The position numbers were made by a program, and so were the translations under genes. From the NCBI RefSeq assembly GCF_000219625.1, contig NC_018200.1, forward strand, positions 124,001-188,000: a stretch of 64,000 nucleotides of DNA. Reading direction: 5' to 3'. Positions 10,151-21,676 of this stretch are shown piece by piece. The notes under the pieces were generated by a model. The model was not told the DNA's origin. It worked only from the letters and a program-made list of their open reading frames with translations, and did no database searches. Numbering within the stretch: the first letter of the stretch is position 1; each line of letters begins with the position of its first letter. The stretch is from Zymoseptoria tritici IPO323 (Eukaryota > Ascomycota > Dothideomycetes > Mycosphaerellales > Mycosphaerellaceae).

Positions 10151-10555
10151 GTAGCTGATAAGAAGTTTTCGTCGAGTCGAGATTGGTGCCTGAGGCCAGA
10201 CTCCCCCGCTTCAATCCGGACCCCTCTCACACTCTCTCTCTCGAATTAATCACCTCCGCGATTCAATCCCCCACCACACCGGAGACACCGCGCCTGACCC
10301 TAAAGGCAACGTCAACAACCGGCCACCAATGTCATGTCGGCCGCCAGTGTCACGGACACATCTGCCACGCCGACCAACGTCTCGTCATCTCCTCATCCCG
10401 ATCTGAACGCGCCCCGAGTCCGACCGAGAGAGCTCGTTTCCTGAACCTGCCTCATCCTTTTTCAACATGCCTCATCCTTCTTCATCAAGGCATTCTTCCA
10501 GGATCACGGTTCTGCACGCCGCAGCACGTCGGTTCCGATCCGTGATGACAGTACC

Positions 10556-11542
10556 ATGTCCGCCGGAGTGAGGGAAAGAGGAGGATGGCAAGAGTATTGC
10601 GCATACACGTGGACGAAACGGGACATGGAGATCAAGCGGGAGCCAGAGTGCGTTCGATGCACGCCAGGATCTCTTAATCCTGCACAACTGTCGGGACTAC
10701 TGGAACACTGCGCTCTTCCGCCCCGGCCCAAGGGCTTTGCAGTTCAAATCAGGAGCCGGCGCATGTTGACCTCACCACCTACAACACATCACCAAGAGCC
10801 CGACTCAAGTTCCCGTCCAAAGTCCATGAGATCGCCAAATCATTGTCGAGCATGCCCTGGATCCTTCAGGAACGAGTCGCTAGGACGCGAAATTTGTTTG
10901 AAAGGCGCGAGGCGACAGGCTTCGAATGCGGCGATCAACAAACTCGTGAAGGAGAACTTTCGATTGAGCGGGGCAGAGCTGAGTGGACTGGTGGAAATGG
11001 TTGAAAGATGGAGTCCACGTCGAAGATCGTGTTTTGAAGGGAAGTCATGGAGAAGGAGAGGATAGTCCAACCGAGCCGCCAGCAATCTCACGAACGGCAA
11101 CTCAGCCATACCGCGAGCGACAACCATTCGGCGACATTATGCAACATGCGCGAATGCGCGCATTCGCGGACGGAAGAGCTTTTCCGCAGCAGACATTGGA
11201 TACCGATACCATGGTCATGATCAGATCACTGGCAAGCTGGCGGACATGCGCGGCATGGTTGAAGAGCTCGAGGACGAGGAAGTTTCGAGCGAGCGGACAG
11301 CAGTTTCGAGCGGGACAAGGAACGGATACTCAGCCCGAGTCGCCAGCAGTGCCGAGGACAGCCACCTGGAGACGGCGCATACGGCACAGTGTGACGGGCG
11401 AGGCGGCATCGAGCTCAGCATTATATCACATCTCGCTTCCCACCGTATCCCACACCTCACCGGCGCGAACTCGAAGTCTGGAATCAACGCCAGGCTCGAC
11501 ATTATCGCTTCCTCCGACACAGCCGACCGACATAAAGGCTGA
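10556..11542 (+). CDS. Gene K: coiled-coil protein, unknown function
   Basis: One plus-strand frame runs 329 codons from the ATG at 10556 to TGA 11540-11542 with a single internal stop, TAG 11063-11065. Features in order: an N-terminal third with several Cys/Trp/Tyr (residues 1-50), a basic linker, a helical block (GARRQASNAAINKLVKENF, then AELSGLVEMVERW, residues about 117-150), and after the TAG a second helix with heptad-like spacing (KLADMRGMVEELEDE, residues about 227-242) followed by a Ser/Ala/His-rich tail. Silent differences from K' show that this frame has been under protein-level selection. The TAG may be a recent nonsense change, an intron remnant or an error. A longer overlapping frame (10983-11807) is rejected as a shadow. 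Confidence 0.48.
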
Positions 11543-11699
11543 CGTTCCCCTTCCAGGCCTGTCGTCAATCTCCCAAGAGGAGACATTCAATCATACCTCT
11601 CACCGAAACGAACGTGAGTCAACGGTACTGGTATCCAAAGCTGTGACCACGTTGTTGAGAGACCAAGACGAAGAGCCAAATAATCGGAAAGAGAACATT

Positions 11700-13300
11700 G
11701 CAGCCGAGGAGGCCGGCGACCAAATTGCGATTCGATTGGGCCGCCCATCGCAGCGCTGGTTCGAGCAATGCAATACACTCCATGGCATCCCCGATTGTGC
11801 CAGCTGATTGTCGCCAGGGTGTCCCATACTCACTGCTTTCCAACCCACCAACCATAATCTCGCCGGGCCCAGCTCAGACAGTGCAAAGAGGAAACAGACC
11901 CTCGACACCGGCGATCCACCAGTATTGTCACCAAATCGTCAACCAAGCGACTCATGCGTCAGGACTTTCCGACCCATCCGTCATCTATTAAGACGTGGTT
12001 GGTGTCATCGCAGCTGGCTTCTCTAGCCCTCCTATTCCTCCCCGCCGGTCCGATTAAAAGCATCTGTATCCACATCCGTATGTCTCGGCCGTAAATCCAG
12101 TCGGGCTTTGCATTCGCGTACCTGCCGCGAGAGGCCATGGCTCCATTGTGTCGTCAAACACCACATCTCAAACCTGCCCATGCGGCTAGCACAGAACATC
12201 GTGCCCGAGTACCAACTCCAGCAGCTTCCGCGGAGAAGATTGGATCCAACGATTCTTTTCGTCGGAGCATGAGGCTGTCTCAACGTCCGAACGTCCGCTC
12301 ATCACCAAGAGCTGTCCCAAGTCCCACCCGGTACGAGTTTCTCGCTCCGAATCGTCATCTCTCTTGCGCAACCGCGACGTGGGATTCAGCCAACGATGCT
12401 ACGAGAGGATTGCCAACTCACGGAGGCTATGAGTGTCAGCCGGCGTCCATGCTGGCCTTCTCTCCGGGAACGGCCATGAATTGTATTCCTGTCGCTTACT
12501 CTTCGATCGGAGATTCCTTTGCTGCGCGGTGAGGTGACTTGAGTTTTGGACGTCTTTCTTGAAACGTTCCGTCGGTCAGTCAGTTGGTCGCCGTCGGATA
12601 TGTCGGCGGGCGCGATGGTCGCATACGAGGGGTTGAATGGGGTCGGGACTGTCGAGCGAGGTAGTCGTAGCCGTGGAGCTGGGTTATGCCGACGTTGAGG
12701 ATGGAGGGGACGACTGTCGACGATGACGAGGTTATTAACGAGGAGGAGGAGCTAGGTATAGATGAGGAGAAGGTTATGGTCAGCGGTAAGGTCTTTAGAA
12801 GGAAGTTCTGCATTTGCTCACCAGAACAAAGACTTCAACGATACACGCGCCATGGTCTACAATGTCCACTACTCTCGCCTAACCTACACTCGGTCAGCAT
12901 CGCAGACAAGGAGGGACCTCAACATAGCGCGCCAGAGATACTACTCGCATCTCATCTCCCCCTGCTCCGACCGCAGTGCTATTAGACCTCGTCCGGGATC
13001 CCATCAAACAACGAACGCATCTCCACCCTCCTCCAACCCTTCGCCATCGAGTCAGACTCGGAAGGAAGGATAGCTCGCTGTCCCACCCATCCACCACTCG
13101 ACGGCGAGGTTGAAGACCAGGACGATCAGGCCGGCTTTTACTACGCAGAAGCGCACGGAGACATTTACGAGGCGTGTGAACTGCCCATGCCGGTGCGGGC
13201 CGTCGTTCAAGCGCGAGGCGAGTGCTGGCGGTGGACAACGGTTGAACTGGCACCTTCCGGAGCATGGTTTGTCGGCGACTGCGAGGGCATGGTTGATCAG
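11700..13300. other. No supported gene
   Basis: Short open frames occur on both strands, all of chance length. A plus-strand piece near 11808-12026 (SSDSAKRKQTLDTGD) may be a further remnant downstream of K. Around 12640-12800 purine-rich DNA gives acidic readings on the plus strand (GTTVDDDEVINEEEELGIDE), which may reflect base composition only. Confidence 0.3.
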
Positions 13301-13307
13301 CGACTGA

Positions 13308-13961
13308 GTGACGGTTCATCAGACTTTGGAGCGTCCATCGCCCTCATTTACCACTAAAACGCTCGTCGAAATTGAACGCACGCGCGGTGGTGTCGACCAC
13401 AGTCCTTCCCTCGCGGCCATGGACCATCGAGCGATCCCTAGTGGCGTCAATCAGGTCGTCAAGACCATGTTGAATGTGATGCCGAAACCGGCCGCTCTGA
13501 AGAAAAAGCTGGACCAAGAGCAGGCAGTATGCAGTGCTGGTGGCAGCTTTATCACGGTCGACAAGGTTCGCAATATGAAGCGTCCGGCGGTGAGTAAGGC
13601 TCAAGATGTTAGACGAGCGATCCCGCGTGACGGGGTGTGGGTTCGAGATGGAGTGGGAGATGCAAAGCACGGCGATGTCCGAAAAGAGGAATATGTCGCT
13701 CAAGGAGTATGACCAGTCGCCCGAGAACTTGAACTCGGTAATGATGATGATGATAGTAACGACGATGGGCTTGCTGAGATGAGCTTTCGCCGGCACGGAG
13801 GATATATCCCAATGAGCACACTTCCTTGCACATCTTCTGCACGCCTGCACACCTGTATACGCCTGCACACTGTCTTCGCACCTGCGATGGCATCCAACTA
13901 TTCGATTCGGTAACTCACCTCGTCGTTGCCATTCCATCCTCACGATCATCTCTCGCGTCAT
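13308..13961. other. Open on both strands, strand unresolved
   Basis: The plus strand is open for 134 codons (13308-13712, contains GSFITVDKVRNMKRPAVSKA). The minus strand is open for 205 codons (13961-13344), including a run of Ile from an (ATC)n tract at about 13738-13757. The longer frame is not necessarily the real one, because the antisense of a coding frame is often open at this GC content. Confidence 0.2.
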
Positions 13962-15660
13962 CAGACTCCATTCGATCGCTCGCGTCCGGACAACACGTCT
14001 CGATCAACCACAGTACGGAACATGGCGCTCGCAGAAGCAGACGAAGCCACCAAAAGGAAAGAGATGGCGGTACATACGCTGGATGCGACGAACCGCAGAC
14101 AAATACCATCAAGGCAAGTGAGCAGCAGTATGGAGTATTGAGACCTCCTCGCGCGCATTGCTTCATGCCTAGGTGGAGTGGGAGACACCTCCCGCACGAT
14201 ACTACGACAACAGCCCTAGGACTGCTGACCGACTTCTCGTGGCTCTTTCCTCTCGGGGACGCAGCGCCTCAGGTCGCCACCCCGGTCGTTGAGCCAGACG
14301 ACCCTACCAGGACTTCAAGAAGCGCAAGAAGGTCAGGTCGACGACCAACCTTGAGGAGAACATATAATCGCGGGGAGCATTCCGCATCGTGAGCGTGGAG
14401 GAGTCAATCCTCTGCGACGTGTATGCTCAGTAGCGTATGTCGATATGGGAAAGAAGAACAAATAACACCATGTATCGATTCCATCCTCTCCCTCCCTGTC
14501 TCGGATGTCACTCCTCTCTTTCCTCTACGTATGTCTCTCCGTCTCCGTCTTCGTCTCCCGCCCGTCTCTACCATCGCTCGGCGCCCTGCCCTTGCGGGAA
14601 AGCATTCTTCATTTTCCGACCTGCTCTTGTCCTCGGTGACAGAGAGCTATCGCAATCACTCAGCACACCTCTCCAACCGCACTAGTGCCTCGCAGGAAGA
14701 ATACGGTAGTTGAATCAGCGAGGGCGAAGTATTGTAACGCGGCTCAGTCATCAGGAACAGCTCGTACGAAATCATCGGAGGAGAAGCGTGGAGCAGACGT
14801 GAAAGACACCCACGGTGATGTCGATTAGCATCGAGCAGCTCTTGACAAAGGTAAGACCCTGCCGTGATGGGCTACTTGCATGGTCTGCCCTCTCGTCATA
14901 TTCTCAATACTGACGGAGTTCAAACTCGACTTGAGCAGCTCGTGGACTTTGAGATTGTCAATAGATTCTACTCCGTATATTGACTCGGTGACTGTGCATC
15001 TCCAAAACGCATTCCCGTCTCGATCAAGATCCAAGTTCTCGCGGCCCATCTTGTGATCCCTTTTGATCCATCGACACGACATCTGAAATCGTCCGACTCC
15101 CCGTCGATCGCTCAGCTTGCATCTCAACGTCCGTAGATACCCAAAGCCGACGCCCCACTCATGGTCCCGGACAATCCGTCTGACGGACGAGTAGTACAAA
15201 CTCGACCTGCTGGCGTCTGGCCCAGCCATATCAAGTACATTCTTGAAGCGACGTGGACCGGCGCTGTTGGTCGACGAAATCATTCATCAAGAGCCGGCCC
15301 GCTAAGTCGCAGACTGGGAAGGTGGAGACTTACGGCGTCGATCGTTGGGAGCATAGCAAACCTGGAGCAGGTACCTGCATTCGCAAGTTCACTTTGCTCG
15401 TTGATGCGGGCTGTTCCTGTTCGCATTGAGGTCCGGGCTGTGACGTCTGCCTCTCCAATCTCCATTGCCCGAACTCGTGTGGCGAGGCCGTCTCACGAAT
15501 CCGCCATCGGCACTTTCGCCAGCGTATTCGCCGACGAGATGTAACACACTTCGAAGAGAAAGGTCCTCCGAGCAACAATAGACTTCTAGCGACGTTTCGA
15601 CACTCGGACTCCTCGCAATGTGCCCAGAATCCTCTCCGCCGCCTCTGTCTGTGGCCGAGA

Positions 15661-16121
15661 TTGATCGACGACCGCAAGCTCCTTCTTAGCATTGAGTTGC
15701 ACGTTCGGGCCACGAACGATTCTCCTCCTGTCGCGGTCGGGGAGTTTATATGCGGCTGTGTCGATGGAGAGATGTGGTCCGACATCCGCGCGGCAACGGA
15801 ACTTTGGCGAGGAGATGGATTTATCGCTGGTCACGCCTGGAGCAACTGCAAGTGTCTCGATGGACATCAGGGATAGCGGTGATGGCCGACGATGTCCGGA
15901 ACATTCCAGACCCGAATGCAGGCGAGTTTCTAGAGTCCGACCATTGGATCTTGCTTATCTGCACACTGTCCCAAGACCATGATAGATATATGCACTCTGT
16001 AGTGTGCCTCCAGATCATGCTGCCCAGGGCCTTCAATATGGCACTGTACGGACGACTTTTTCTGGCAGGAGACTGTGAGCAAAGATCTCGCGAGCTGCCA
16101 TCATCAATGAGCTGTCGCTAA
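15661..16121 (+). pseudogene. Frame-broken candidate gene, unknown product
   Basis: Two plus-strand frames join near 15875. The first (15661-15876) contains VAVGEFICGCVDGEMWSDIR; the second (from about 15870 to 16121) contains NAGEFLESDHWILLICTLSQ and MHSVVCLQIMLPRAFNMALY. Both are rich in Trp, Cys, Met and Ile, unlike typical antisense shadows. There is no GT...AG between them, so a single-base change is implied. The minus strand is also open (15867-15586), which lowers confidence. No family recognised. Confidence 0.28.
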
Positions 16122-16199
16122 ACTCGGCCGGCGTACGAGTTTCAGCTTGAGGCACTGATTCGAACGAGTGCTTTCCGTTTTTCCCGAAAACAAAGGACG

Positions 16200-17900
16200 A
16201 GCTCAGGCTTCGACCATGCTCGTCGCAGAGCGAGATACAATGATGTTTGTTTAGTAACTCTCTGTTGCGCTCCAGCACAGACGAAGCCTTCCTCGCCGCC
16301 ATGCGATGTCCTTCTACTCCCTGGTGTATCCTCAGAGAACCGGATCGCCGTTGCGTTTCAGCTCCCATCGATCAATCGCACGCTGTGCGTCTTCAAGGAA
16401 GCCGAGCTGGGCAAAGTCGCAGTCCGATTATTCTTCGACGGCCCGCAAGCCCAGAGTCGTTGTATCAGTAAACGTCGATGCAGATCTGGGCAAGTGGCAC
16501 TGCCATGTGTTTTCTTCTGCGATGCAAGTTTGAGGAGATGTCGCTGCAAGCATCTCCTTCTTCAGTATATCCAGCCCACGCTTCGTCTCTTTCAAGCTCG
16601 AGGGAGGATGTGATGTGATTTCGTGCTCCGTTGAATGAGTCAGTCCTCGGATTTGCAGATGCTCTTGCCTTGGCCGCAATATTTGCAGAGGGATAGGTAG
16701 ATGCGGTATGCACGGCGCATGAGCCTTCTTAGGCTCGTGAATGAGCAGTTCCGCTGGAGCAGACGAGCTCCGAATCGCGCTCCAGTCACACCTCACCCGG
16801 CTCAAAAAGTCGTTGCAGGATATTGATCAAGTTTAGCGGACATCTCGCTCTTGAGGACTTCACGGCGTGGCCATAGAGGATGATTGAGGTGGATCTTCGA
16901 ATGTGCCATGGCGATTGACTTGGAGAAGGGCGTCGAAAGGGCTGCAAGGCGGAACAAGCATCGAGAAATGGGCCAGAAGAGGGAGGAGATGAATGCTCTA
17001 CGAGATTCCATAGCATCTGGAGTATAATGGTCGATGCGATCGTATCCTCGACATGTACGCGCGCAGAAACCGATCGGCGAGATGGCCAGGAGTACGTGGG
17101 CATACTTGTCGGCGGTGGCGGCGCTTCGTTGGAGAAGGCATGGGAACGGAGAAGACTCGATTGACAACTCGCCCTGACCTGGTGGTATGGGCCGTATGGC
17201 AAAGTTCTCTTCGCTATCACAAGGGCGCAAGCAGAAGGCATGCCGCAACAATCATGGACAAACCTTGCAGCCCAACATGCATGATCTGTGCACGCAGTGC
17301 AGGTTGCGTGTAGGAAGTCTCCATCCGGCTCAATGGTTGATCTTGGAATCGTCGGCTTTGTCTCTCTTTACTGCTCATATGCGGCGGAGAGAGCCTCCTC
17401 TGCAGTGGAGGAGTCGGTCCCCAGCGCGGTAGGGTTGGGATGGTCACGACGGGGAGGATATCTGAGATATCGCCAGGCCATCGACGTAGGAGCTCGTTGT
17501 GGCATCGATCACCGAGCATGCAGGGAAAGGTTCGTCCTTCGCGAGTTGGAGGGCAGAGCGATTCTCGACCTTTGATCGCGATCATGGCGTTGCGAGGGTT
17601 GTGGGCCATCGACTCGGAGAAAGAGGGAGCTGTTTGAGCGCGGCCCAACCTTCAGGCAACCGTTCAGCTGGCAGACGGTTGACGTCTAGCTTCGTCGGCC
17701 ATGCTTGTCGAGGAGGCAAGTGGAGGAAGAACCCGAACTTGCGCTGAGCCGTGATCTCGTCTGGCGCAATCACAGTCATCTCTACCTGTAGTGACACTCC
17801 CTTCTCGTAGCCGCCATATTGGTCCGTCACTGCTGGCTCACTGCATTGGCACATCGACCTTCCAGAAGTAGGCCTCAGAGGGCATGATGCCGCGCAGTGT
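16200..17900. other. No supported gene
   Basis: Overlapping open frames of 60-150 codons on both strands, none with clear advantages. I see no repeat, splice pattern or domain signal that would justify a call. Confidence 0.3.
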
Positions 17901-17970
17901 CGGCGCAGCCAGGATCAATGGTCGTGATGCTGTTCCATCTTACGTTCGCTGGACGCCAAGTACATGGTCC

Positions 17971-18539
17971 TCAACGGCAGCCAGCATGCATGCAAACGGC
18001 ACCCGGGTGATCTGTTGACGCCTCACTGCGCTTCTCGACAATGGCCACTGGAGCGTCGTAGGTTGAAGACTGGCCAAGGCGAATCTTCTTCGTGCGGGCC
18101 TCACGAACGGCGACCGCTCGTTTCAAATAGCGATCAGGGCGAGATGGAAGAAGTATGCAGGGAAGACTGGTCGTTGACTGGGCGCTGTCGGACAGTCCTG
18201 TGGCGGCGGGTGATGGAGCGTAGGTGCTGAACCCCAATGTAGCTGGTGGTAGTTTGAAGGGACATGACTGACAACGCCCATGAATGAGTGTTTGACTGTG
18301 GCAAGTACGTCTGCAAGCTCGCCCTTGAATTCCCCATGCAGCTGTCTTTTGCTTCCAGATTTGAAGCCGTCGATTGTCCTCTGCGTGCGGGCAATGGTCA
18401 GCGGACCCGCGATATCTTGCCGCAGTTCTCGCAATGGCGCACGATCTTGACAATTGAGCACCCCAGCATCAACGGCAGTACACTTGACAACAGCTCGCGA
18501 GCTCCGGAAGTCTGATGACTGGTCAGCAGGAGGTTTCAT
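17971..18539 (-). pseudogene. Candidate gene with a frame change, unknown product
   Basis: From 18539 the minus strand reads a hydrophilic protein containing RTIDGFKSGSKRQLHGEFKG and LADVLATVKHSFMGVVS. Around 18220 the better reading moves to the frame that ends at 17971 and contains PSRPDRYLKRAVAVREARTK. An exon boundary or an indel would explain this. No domain can be named. Confidence 0.27.
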
Positions 18540-19200
18540 CCTACCTGTTGCTGAACCGACTTGTTGCTAGCGCACAGGCCTGCCTCAGGTATACCTCCAC
18601 AGTGTCATCAATAAGTCGAAGCCACGATGCCAACGAACGCCATAGTCTCCGAGACAATTAAGTACCGTCTCCTGGTCGCCGCATCCGATCGGGTTGGTCA
18701 TGAGCAGCGTTTCCGTCCACGCTAAGCATCACTGGGTCTGATTTCTTTCGGGATCCAACATCCTGCAGAGTAGTCAGCTTCTACTATTCCTTGCATCCAT
18801 CGACACGTACTACCGAAATCAGACTCCGATGCTAGGGAGCGGCAACGAGGACAGCTGCATCGTCGTCACGCCCATCGTCCTGATCGATGATATGATTGAT
18901 GCGCTGGAGCACGTCTCGCACAGTAGGCCGATCGTACATGACTCTCGCTCAGCTGGACCAGGCGGTACCGCTGGCAGGTATTTATCGATCTAACGTCTGG
19001 GTCCTCTCCAAACGTTTCCACCTGGAGTGCACGTACCTTCATTCCGGACTGATCCAGGACTGTTTCGAGATCGTGAAATGTGACAGAAATTTCATACAGC
19101 TCGAGATAGTAGTGAACTGCCGTGGCTAGCGCGGGTAGCTATATGACGGTGGAAGCGGACACTTGACAAAATGAACACTGCCTGCATATACATGCTTCAA

Positions 19201-19899
19201 CTACCTCGAGCAGTCTCGTTGTCCGTTGTTCCGTCTCGTCCCGCCACCCTGTCCGGCATACTGCGAGGAGAAAGTCAGCGTGGTGGTGAGGACATGACAG
19301 CGGAAGAACGCACAGCTTCGGTCCCATGCATGCTGATTCAAGGCCCGCGGCGTGGTTCTTTGACGAGCAGCTTCGAAGGAGACGTTCAGCGTGCTGCTGT
19401 GAGGGCTGTCGAAGGACACCGCATCTGCGCCGCTGTACATGAGCTCCTTCAAAAGCAACGAACAGTTCCGTCTCGCAATTACCAAATGACGCAGCGGGTC
19501 AAGATTCGCATGGTCATGCGACATGAACTTGCTGCCGCGCTCCATGACTTTGTTCTCGGTACTCGCAGCTGGCCAAAGAGGCACTTTCAGGGAGTGTTCC
19601 GATTGCTTCTCGTACTTTCGGAAGCACTGGTCCACCTCGTCACTGTTGTCAGGCAGGAATTGCTGCTCGTGACGAGTGGTGAAGTGCTCGGGATCAGGGA
19701 CCTCGATCGCGCAGTCCTTAGCAGCTTCGGCATTGCATTAATGAAGGTGAGCATTCCCGAAAGCGCATTGAGGCCGGTGAAGCTATGCTTGCGACAGACG
19801 TCGATTCAGACCAGACCGGGTGGACATGATGGCGCGCAACACAGTACCGAGACTGCTCTGCCGGAGCTTGTCAGAGGCGGCATTGAAGCTGGTGAGCAT
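19201..19899 (-). CDS. Candidate spliced gene, unknown product
   Basis: An upstream minus-strand piece starting at the ATG 19899-19897 reads MLTSFNAASDKLRQSSLGTV (about 35 residues). A 179-codon open piece follows, 19737-19201, containing DPEHFTTRHEQQFLPDNSDE, VDQCFRKYEKQSEHSL and PLRHLVIARRNCSLLLKELM. In the sample I counted by hand, third-position GC is about 68% in this frame against about 55% for the antisense plus-strand frame, which favours the minus strand despite the very long antisense frame. The join between pieces would be an intron ending near 19730 (acceptor GCCGAAG); its donor is unclear. No family is recognised. Confidence 0.38.
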
Positions 19900-20034
19900 A
19901 ATCCTGCCCACTGGTCGGACTCGCCTCGCGCCACTCTCGTCTTCCCGTCATGGCCGTTGTCGTATGCTCGCCGCCAACATATTTCTCCGCCGAAGTATGC
20001 CCTCTTCCGATTCATCCCTTACACATCTTGCAGT

Positions 20035-20120
20035 GACACCTCTTGCCCTCACACCTCTTGCCCTCACACCTCTTGCAGGCACATCTCTTGTCCTCCCACC
20101 TTTTGCAAGCACACCTCTTG
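20035..20120 (+). repeat. 15-bp tandem repeat CACCTCTTGCCCTCA
   Basis: About six copies, degenerating to the right. The period is a multiple of three. In the long plus-strand frame 19171-20262 it encodes TSCPH-type pentapeptides; whether that frame is translated is doubtful. Confidence 0.9.
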
Positions 20121-20895
20121 CAAAGTCTCCATCGCCCTCAATGTATCCATTGCCCTGCCGTACTCGGTAGTCGTGCGGACTCCCAAAACGCTGGAGGAGT
20201 TGTGCCGATGGTCGTCGAGTCGAGGATGCAATCGCAGGTGCAGATGGTCAGGGCTTTCGTAGCACGGGCAGAGGTGTTCGTGGAGGTTGTGTGTCGCCGG
20301 CCCTGGTCCTGGCGGCTCTGGTGAAGTGTTCCTGGTATGAGCTCCCGAGTATCTTCGCCTCGACGTGAGCTATCGGAGGTCGCCGTGCTCTTGCGCTTCT
20401 TCTCCGCGCTGCTGCTCCGTCGCCATCTACAAAGACCGTCTGCAATCGGCCGGTCACTCGGGGTCTTGCTGTTTGGTTAAGGAACTTTGCGCGCCGCGAA
20501 CGATGCGAGACCGGAAGCTCTCCTTCGAAGCTCTCGTTCGTCGCGCGTAGCGAGTCGCAAGTCGCTCATCGCATCGCGGGTCGCTCATCGCAAGTCGCGG
20601 GTCGTCGTGGCTGTCAATGCGCTGGACCATGTCGCCGCGGTGCTCGTGAAGGTGGAGGTAAGGGTAGGAGGTGTCGCTCAAAGGACGTTGCGTGGGTGAG
20701 GGCAACGAAGGCGTTCGCGACAGGATATCCATCGGTAGCGAGGTCTCATTCCTGACGTCAGGAGTTGAGAATTGATTTCGTTCGGTCGCCCGCCCGAATC
20801 TTTACAGATCACAAAGTATGTCCCTTCATTCCACCGGCGAGACATGATAGCCGCCTGTTCCAACTAGTCCAGCCTGCACATGGCCAGATCGCTTT

Positions 20896-21447
20896 ATGTT
20901 TTACCGAGTCCACGGAGTTGTGGGAGCTGTCCTCTTCGATTTCAATCCTCTTCGATCCTCTTCGATCCTTACGAGATCCCGCCAGCCGAGCATCGATGGA
21001 ACGTGTACTCACGACTACCGCAAGCCTCGAGTTCGTTTCAGGCAGCGAAATGTAAGAGAACTGCTACGGGAGATTGAGCAGCGCAAGCACCTCGAGTCGT
21101 CGGTCGGTCCGTCGAAGAAGCAGAAGAAGCTGGGCCCGAAGCGGCAGGAGGAAAGTTTGGCTGTACGGGGAACAGAGCAGCGCAAGAGGCATGGGCACGA
21201 AACGGTGGCATGGCGCAAGAGGCATGGGCACGAAACGGTGGCATGGCGCAAGAGGCATGATTGCAGAACGGCGGCATCGTGCGAGCAGAGGATAAAAGCT
21301 GCCCGTCGAGCTCAGGAAGCGAACGAGCAGAAATCGGCGAGGCGGAAGCTCAGGCAGGAGATACGCGGAGAGGTTCTGGCACACATCAATACGTTCAAGA
21401 CAGAAGACGACTCATCTAGAGCTTTCAGCATTGCGACCAAGGTGTAG
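20896..21447 (+). CDS. Highly charged helical protein, unknown function
   Basis: A frame of about 183 codons. From residue 45 on it is very rich in Arg, Lys, Glu and Gln with few hydrophobics (RNVRELLREIEQRKHLESSV, SEQRIKAARRAQEANEQKSARRK-type), consistent with long helices or coiled coil. It contains two exact and one decayed copy of a 33-bp unit (21181-21279) that keeps the frame as an 11-residue repeat beginning RKRHGHETVAW. Frame preservation by the repeat supports translation. It ends ...TEDDSSRAFSIATKV. A nuclear or RNA-associated role would suit the composition, but that is inference. Confidence 0.42.
   Translation: MFYRVHGVVGAVLFDFNPLRSSSILTRSRQPSIDGTCTHDYRKPRVRFRQRNVRELLREIEQRKHLESSVGPSKKQKKLGPKRQEESLAVRGTEQRKRHGHETVAWRKRHGHETVAWRKRHDCRTAASCEQRIKAARRAQEANEQKSARRKLRQEIRGEVLAHINTFKTEDDSSRAFSIATKV
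21181..21279 (+). repeat. 33-bp tandem repeat, in frame
   Basis: CGCAAGAGGCATGGGCACGA... repeats at 21181, 21214 and 21247; the third copy is diverged in its second half. Within 20896-21447 each copy encodes 11 residues. Confidence 0.95.
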
Positions 21448-21676
21448 GTACGATTCCAATAAGATTCTTGTATTGCACAAGTGCTTCATCAGGTTTGGTT
21501 GGATACACTAGATTGACGTCTGATCCCTGGGGCCCTAGATTTGAACTCCATCACCTGCAAGAGCGTTGAGCTGGCGGACATTCCGACAACCGTTGCAGAC
21601 GGCTCGATCATCGGTCTCTGAACGATCGCAGTCATTTACATTATGACCGAGGGCGTGATCCGCGTGGTGTGGGCTT

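Noticed and set aside
10983..11807. 274-codon plus-strand frame as the gene at this locus
   Set aside because: The frame 10556-11542 has silent differences from its inverted relative K' and crosses only one stop. The 10983 frame starts at GTG and lies within it.
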